A DNA stretch of 64,000 nt, taken from NCBI GenBank assembly GCA_020631735.1, contig CM036154.1, positions 673,093 through 737,092 of the forward strand. Reading direction: 5' to 3'. The DNA is from Saccharum officinarum (taxonomy: Eukaryota > Streptophyta > Magnoliopsida > Poales > Poaceae). Both the position numbers and the translations under genes were made by a program. This document shows, piece by piece, positions 58,901-64,000 of this stretch (its first letter is position 1; the number at the start of each line of letters is the position of its first letter). Under the pieces are notes generated by a model. It saw only the letters and a list, made by a program, of their open reading frames with translations, was not told the DNA's origin and did no database searches.

Positions 58901-59361
58901 GACCCTACAAAATCTTAGAAAGAAAGGGTCCAGTGGCTTACAAATTGGAATTACCAGAATCAATGGGTGCTATATTCCCAGTTTTTCACATATCACATCT
59001 CAAGAAATGTTTGCGCGTTCCAGAGGAAATAATTGAACCCCGAAGCATAAAACTTAAGTCAGATCTGGTGTATCGTGAGCAGCCAATTCGAGTTTTGGAT
59101 TCCAAAGAAAGGGCTACTCGGAACAGTGTGGTGAAAACATATAAGATACAATGGAGTCATCATGATGAGGGAGATGCATCGTGGGAAACGGGTGAATACT
59201 TACAAAAAGCATACGAAGATTTTTATAATAAATGGTTCGTAACCCAAATCTCAGGACGAGATTTTTATAAGGGGGGAGGCTGTAACACTCCGGTGTTACG
59301 CAAGCATTTGCATGGTAATCATATGCATGGCATTTCATATCATCATAATCATACATGTTAA
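55830..59361 (+). pseudogene. pol of the third element: protease, RT, RNase H, integrase, chromodomain (decayed)
   Basis: The protease has FDSRSSHSF where an active enzyme has DSG, so the catalytic loop is changed (about 56010). RT (56268-57250) has [31 protein letters not shown] then a stop near 56796, and [13 protein letters not shown]. RNase H and the connection run to about 57720 with a shift at about 57395-57440. Integrase (57780-58700) has the zinc segment [21 protein letters not shown] and VSDRG. It has a shift at about 58345, an in-frame TAA before HPQTDGQTERV (about 58462) and a TAG near 58667. The last frame (58708-59361) carries the integrase tail GDYVYLKVTPMK and a chromodomain (YREQPIRVLDSKE, KIQWSHHDEGDASWE). 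It reads about 80 bases into the 3' LTR before stopping. Confidence 0.9.
59269..59280 (+). promoter_or_regulatory. Polypurine tract of the third element
   Basis: AAGGGGGGAGG directly precedes the TGTAACACTCC start of the 3' LTR. Confidence 0.8.
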
Positions 59362-61514
59362 TATTATAATTTGAGTGAAATAAAAGCTTAGAAAGTGGTA
59401 TTTGAGATGTAATATATTAATGTGCTAATCACATTCCATCAAAATTTTGCAACTACAAATCTTATATCACTTAGAACTATAGTTCAATTTTTGGAAGCAA
59501 CTAGATGACTCAAAGTTTTGTCAAAAAAAACTTGTTCAAAAATATTAATTAAAATATTCAAAAATACTCCCTATTTTAGCTTTTATTCTTCGATTCAAAA
59601 TCTATTGGGAATTTTTAGTTGGCCCCTTAATCAAAGTTGTAGAGAATTAAATTCTAAGCAACTTTTATTTTGGGTCAATTCTAGAAAATGTCTTCTTCTT
59701 GTTCAAAATGGGGTTTGAAATCTGTGTTTGAATTTGATTTGAAATGAAAAATTTGAAAAGATCAAAACCAGCTTAGCAGGCCGCCGCCTCGGATTCGGCC
59801 CGCTGGCCGAATCGGCCCGCGCCACTCCCGCGCGCGCGCCCGCGTCCGCCTCCACCGCGGCCTGGCCCAGCCAGCCCCCTCTCCCTTCTTCCGCCCGCGC
59901 GCGCCCGCTGGCGCCCCGGCAGCAAACGCCCGCCGCGTGGCGGCCGTATGCCTGCGACGCCACCGCGTGGCCGCTGTGGACCCGCGCCCGCGCTCCACTT
60001 CAAAAACGACCGGACACCTGGTCTCCCTTCCATTTTCGCCTCGCCTGCTCCTTTCTTCCTCCCTCCGGTGAAAACCGCAGCGGAACACCGCTCGCCACCG
60101 AGCTCCGCCACCGTCACCGCCCTATTCCGGCACCGGTGGACCACCTCCGTCCAATTGCCGTGTACGAGGCTCCACCCCATCCTCCCCTCCTCCGAACGAG
60201 TGTCGCCTTCTCCTCGTTTGCCCCGGTAGGGCTCAATTTTTCCCTCGCCTCACCGCGCCACCGCGACGGTGCCGTCGAGCCCGTGCTCCGCCACCGCCTC
60301 GCTCGCCCTATCTCTGCCCTCCCGCGTCTCCTTCACGCGTTCGCCACTCTCTGCGAGCGTTTTGCGCACCTTAGCTGGTCGCGTTTGGCCGGAGCCGGCC
60401 GTTGCCCTCGGCCACCGCCGCGACGTCGAGGCCACGAAGCCGGCGACCTCGCTCTGCCCTCCGTTCTCCCCTTTCGGTGGACTGGGCTGCGCCTGTGGGC
60501 CGCGCCCGAGCAGGCCGGCTCGGCCGTTCCCCCGCGCGCGCAAAGCCGGGCCAAGAACGGCCATGGGCCGTTTTGATTCCACGGGCCGGCCCAGTTTCAA
60601 TAATAAAAAACCGTTTTTGTTTTCTTTTTTTATTCTTGATGAAAATGCTTTGGAAAATATCTTAGCAGTCATTTCAGCTCCAAAAATTGTGAAATAAATT
60701 TATCTAGATTCATTGAACCAGATCTACAATCTAAAAATATTGCATGTCATTTTTGGAATACTTTTCTGTAGAGCTTTAATTAATTCTTAATATTTCTGAT
60801 ATCTTGTAAAATAGCTAGTAAATCCTATATGTATCAGAAAAAATATGATTTTAAGTTTGTTAATCTTCATATATCATGTACTTACTAGGAAAAATATGTT
60901 TCATGCATGTGCTATGGAAAACTTTGGAGAAGTAGTTCAAGTACCTTTAATGGCTGATTTTTGTTATTTTTGCTAGAGAGCAAACTTTGTATAAAACATG
61001 CATGTGATAATTTTTGTACAGTCATAGTATGCTATGAAGAACCTAGGAAAAATATTAATTCTGTTGTTTGACACTTTTCATAGTACAAAGTAATTTCATG
61101 CTCATTTTTATGCTATAGCTTGTCATTTTTGTATAGGATAGTTTACTTATCCAAATGCCATGAAATTTTTATGGTAGTCTGTTTAGAGTAGTATTATGCT
61201 ACTGTAATTTTCTTAGATTTTTAGGAGCATCAGAAATATATGTTGCTATTCAAACCTATTATTACTTAGGGTTTAAGCAAGTGTTGCTTTAAGTGTGATT
61301 AAGAAATTAGTAAAGCATTGGTGTATCTTTAAAGCATTTCATAAGATAGGTTAACTTAACATAATAGTAGTAGAAGAGAATGCAGTAGATGACATGTGCT
61401 TGTAGTGTATAGTTTCTTGGATGATGTTGACTACCTTGCATTTCAACATATTTCATTGCATTCATCTCTTCGATGCACACTTGCATAATCACTTACGCGT
61501 ATTGCATCATACAG

Positions 61515-61660
61515 GATCGCAAACCGAGAACCCAGTCGTCTTACCCGAGGAGCCAGAGGAGCAGATCGAGGTACAGCAGCAGGAGGTGGCAGAAGCCGAA
61601 GAAGAGGTCGGTGAAGATCTCCCGGAGTGCCCCGATCACCGTCCGAGTTCCTCGAGAGAG
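61515..61660 (+). other. Acidic ORF-like block, 3' LTR copy (open frame)
   Basis: Following CATACAG, the frame encodes TENPVVLPEEPEEQIEVQ, EVAEAEEEVGEDLPEC and PDHRPSSSRE. It is open through AG/GCAAGCCCCGG. Confidence 0.4.
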
Positions 61661-62645
61661 GCAAGCCCCGGAGCATTTCTCTCCCGGTTTGCAAATAATT
61701 TATTATTAACTTTACTTAATTTGATGCATTACGTTTAGGAGTTGTTTGCAAACGTTGCTGCATTATACCTTGCTTACCTTTTGTTATACCATATCCTTGT
61801 TACCCTGGTATCCGCAGTCAAGTCAATGCTTAGCTGGCTTAGACCGGTAGAAGTCGGGTGATTTCCTGTCACCTGCGAGCTATAGGTGGTTACCTGGATC
61901 TGTTTGGTTGACTATGAAGTCATGGTATAACTAAGTGTGAAATGAATTTGAGACCGGGCAGAAACTTGCAGGGTTTCGGACTGTAGTGTTTTCCGTCTGT
62001 GTCGTTAAGAAGCGTCCGTTGTTGTCCCTCGGGTCATGTTGAACGCATGCCTCACATTTAGCTGGCCGATAAGTACCTCCGACCGCGAAACTGGGAGATT
62101 ATTCAGGCCGAGTGAATTGCCCGCAACGCACTGTACCGGAGCAGTAGTGGCAGGATACGGGGGCGCGATGATAAGGCGAAGAGCAGTCGGGCGGCCCCCG
62201 GGTACAAGTGGTTCCTGGCAAGCTCGCGACTTTACCTGAATGGTTGACTCGGTGACCAACACCTCACTTTAGCGGGTGAGTGAGGTTTGTGTGAGGAATA
62301 ACTTACCAGCTGGTTAATAATCGATTCGAATCGCCATCGTTCACTGGATAGTGAACACTTGACTTGAGCTACTTCATCGTAGTAATATTGATGAATCACT
62401 TGGATAGTTATGTGAAAGATGACATGATAACTACTGTTAATGATCAATGGTAATCCTTACTTGCTTAATTACATGTTACTCTAGCACCATTGCAAACATA
62501 GTTGGCAGGGTAATAAAGAATTAATTACTACATGCTTTTGGAAGGAGTTGCTAAGTTAAAAATGCTTTTCTTGCAAAATGAGTCAGCTATCCCACCAGAA
62601 AGCCTATCATGATTCCTTGGTGTCTCTTATTTCTGTTTATGACGG

Positions 62646-62700
62646 GTAAGTCTAGCTGAGTACCTTCTCGTACTTAGGGCTTTGTTCCCACTTGTTGCAG
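62646..62700 (+). promoter_or_regulatory. GT...AG hairpin module, 3' LTR copy (55 nt)
   Basis: GTAAGTC, CTGAGTAC/GTACTTAG (one pair becomes G-U in RNA, so the stem is kept), CACTTGTTGCAG/ATG. Confidence 0.5.
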
Positions 62701-63201
62701 ATGGACAAATGTACTATGACTATGTATCAACTGTCTCTATCCTGCAATGGGCGAAACATAGGACCATGGGCAATGGTCATTCGTTACTTCTCGTCTGATG
62801 CTTTTGCTGGAGATGATCACAAGCTGGCACTTTATTCAAAATGTTTGTGTGTGTGCGTGATTTGAACTACCGCTTCCGCTACTTTTATCAAACCTGGTTT
62901 GTAATAACTATGTTTAAACTCCGATGTATTTTATGCCGCGAACTTTTATGTAACTTATGATGGTAACCGTTAAACTTAGTACGATCTTGGCTGTTATGAG
63001 AAATGGTTTGAAATCCGTCGAGATTTCACGGACTACCGGGTTATACGGGCTTAAGTTTGTTGAATTGTCCTTCCGTTGGATGATTTTCCTACTTAATTCG
63101 TATAATTGGGCGGTTCTGTTACATTATCCCCAACGGCACCTTCCCAAGCAATGTCATCCCCGTCAGACATCTGCCCCTGCCCTCCCCTACCCACTCCTAG
63201 A

Positions 63202-63681
63202 TAAGGATGGCAGCGGATCGGGTTCGGGGGGTATCCGCGGGTTTCGGGTCCCCGGGTTCGGTTTGGGGATGATTTTTCGCCCACGGTTTTCGGGTTCGGG
63301 TTCGGGTTTGGTTTCGGTTCGTTTCGGGTTTGGTTTTTCACCCGTGGATATCCAATGGATATCCGAAATAAAATTTAGAATTAAAACTCATGTTTTATAA
63401 TATGCGAATAATAACTTGTTTACTTAGATTATTAAATCTATTCAAAATTGACTCATGAAATATTTATTATTTGTTGCCTCTTATTTATACATGTGAATAT
63501 GTGTATATTTATCCGCGGGTTTCGGGTATCCGTTCGGGTTTCGGGTATCCGCGGGTTTGGTTTTGGTGATGGATTTTCACCCGAAACGGTTTTCGGTTCG
63601 GGTTCGGGTTTCGATTTCGGGTTTCGGTTTTGGGTGCACGGAGACTCCACCCGATCCGAACCCGACCCGTTGCCATCCTTA
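63202..63681. mobile_element. hAT MITE (480 bp) with perfect 8-bp target duplication
   Basis: TAAGGATGGCAGCGG at the left matches the complement of CCGTTGCCATCCTTA at the right. CTCCTAGA flanks both ends (63194-63201 and 63682-63689), the 8-bp size of hAT elements. Both arms carry repeated GGGTTCGGGTTTCGGG-like motifs, and the centre is AT-rich. No coding sequence. Confidence 0.9.
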
Positions 63682-63689
63682 CTCCTAGA

Positions 63690-64000
63690 AGAGGAGAAGC
63701 GAAGAGATGGAAGACAACAACGTCACCAAGGGATAAGTGTGTAACATATTTTTTGGGAAGACGAATTTGTCCTCAAATCTAGAGGAATATTTCCCTCTGG
63801 GGATGACTCCGTCCTTTGTCCCCAAACCAAACAACCAAACAACAGTGAAAGTGGGATCGTCCCACTCTGCCCCGGCCCATCCTCTGAACCAACCGTTATG
63901 GGCGCGTTGGATCACAGGACTAAAATTAGTCCATCATAAGATAATGGGCTAAACATGGATTAATCTTGAACTAATTTTTTTTCTAATAGTTCTAACTATC
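63690..64000. other. Right flank, unclassified
   Basis: This is the continuation of the DNA that received the hAT MITE (63124-63193 on its left side). Near 63905-63960 text such as GTTGGATCACAGGACTAAAA suggests the beginning of another MITE that continues outside the window. No gene is supported. Confidence 0.35.

Larger units (their letters stand above)
48787..63123 (+). mobile_element. Chromodomain Ty3/gypsy element with both LTRs and an extra ORF (14.3 kb)
   Basis: Order: 5' LTR 48787-52651, primer site 52655-52666, leader, extra ORF with H3-like tail 53442-54413, gag, pol with chromodomain, polypurine tract, 3' LTR 59281-63123. Domain order and the 3' chromodomain place it among Tekay/Del-type chromoviruses. 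Frames are broken in several places, so it is not autonomous as assembled. The flanking 5-mers (GTGAG before, TTATC after) do not match. Confidence 0.9.
59281..63123 (+). repeat. 3' LTR of the third chromodomain element (3843 bp)
   Basis: It starts TGTAACACTCCGG and ends GGCGGTTCTGTTACA. It aligns along its whole length with 48787-52651, with few substitutions but many single-base length differences. It includes the acidic block (61515-61660, open frame) and the hairpin module (62646-62700). Confidence 0.92.

Overview
This window is nuclear DNA from a grass. The protein-coding islands (a group D MAP kinase kinase of the MKK10 type, a meiotic SOLO DANCERS-type cyclin and a P-type PPR protein) match grass orthologues. 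The space between them is filled with Tat and chromodomain Ty3/gypsy retrotransposons, a CACTA transposon with TTTGCCGACTGC subterminal repeats, and several grass MITE families. Three runs of exactly 100 N mark scaffold gaps. From memory, the MKK10 and SDS genes are neighbours on rice chromosome 3, so the core looks like a conserved microsyntenic block invaded by transposons. A panicoid or andropogonoid grass is my guess; the species cannot be read from the sequence.

Layout. 1-6285: 3' end of a Tat-type gypsy element with the end of pol, a long antisense multi-exon gene (PF04195-like) and LTR-like DNA carrying a 293-bp duplication. 6386-14695: a decayed chromodomain gypsy element (gag, protease, RT, RNase H, integrase, chromodomain) and its 4.07-kb 3' LTR. 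14696-38346: the genic island, with MKK10 (minus), a G-rich hAT-like element, a MULE MITE with a 9-bp target duplication, SDS (minus, 7 exons, intact), PPR (minus, frameshifted N-terminus), a decayed acyl-activating-enzyme fragment, and at least eight MITEs. 38347-44649: the TNPA and TNPD genes of a CACTA element, interrupted by an LTR of a second chromodomain-gypsy family (44650-48615). 48787-63123: a third chromodomain-gypsy element with both LTRs. 63202-63681: a hAT MITE with a perfect 8-bp target duplication.

The most unusual item is in the third element. Between the primer-binding site and gag lies an extra ORF (53442-54413). It opens with a close copy of the histone H3 N-terminal tail (16 of the first 21 residues identical, keeping K4, R8-K9-S10 and R17), followed by a coiled coil and an acidic tail. 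The same element encodes a chromodomain at the end of its integrase, the module class that reads H3 tails. The extra ORF and gag each begin directly after a splice-acceptor-like CAG. All four LTR copies in the window carry a conserved 55-57-nt GT...AG module enclosing a perfect hairpin, and an acidic ORF-like block. Together these suggest an undescribed spliced, histone-mimicking gene in a chromovirus lineage. This is inference, not proof.

Caution on quality. The two LTRs of the third element differ largely by one-base indels. Many frameshifts in this window may therefore be consensus errors rather than biology.
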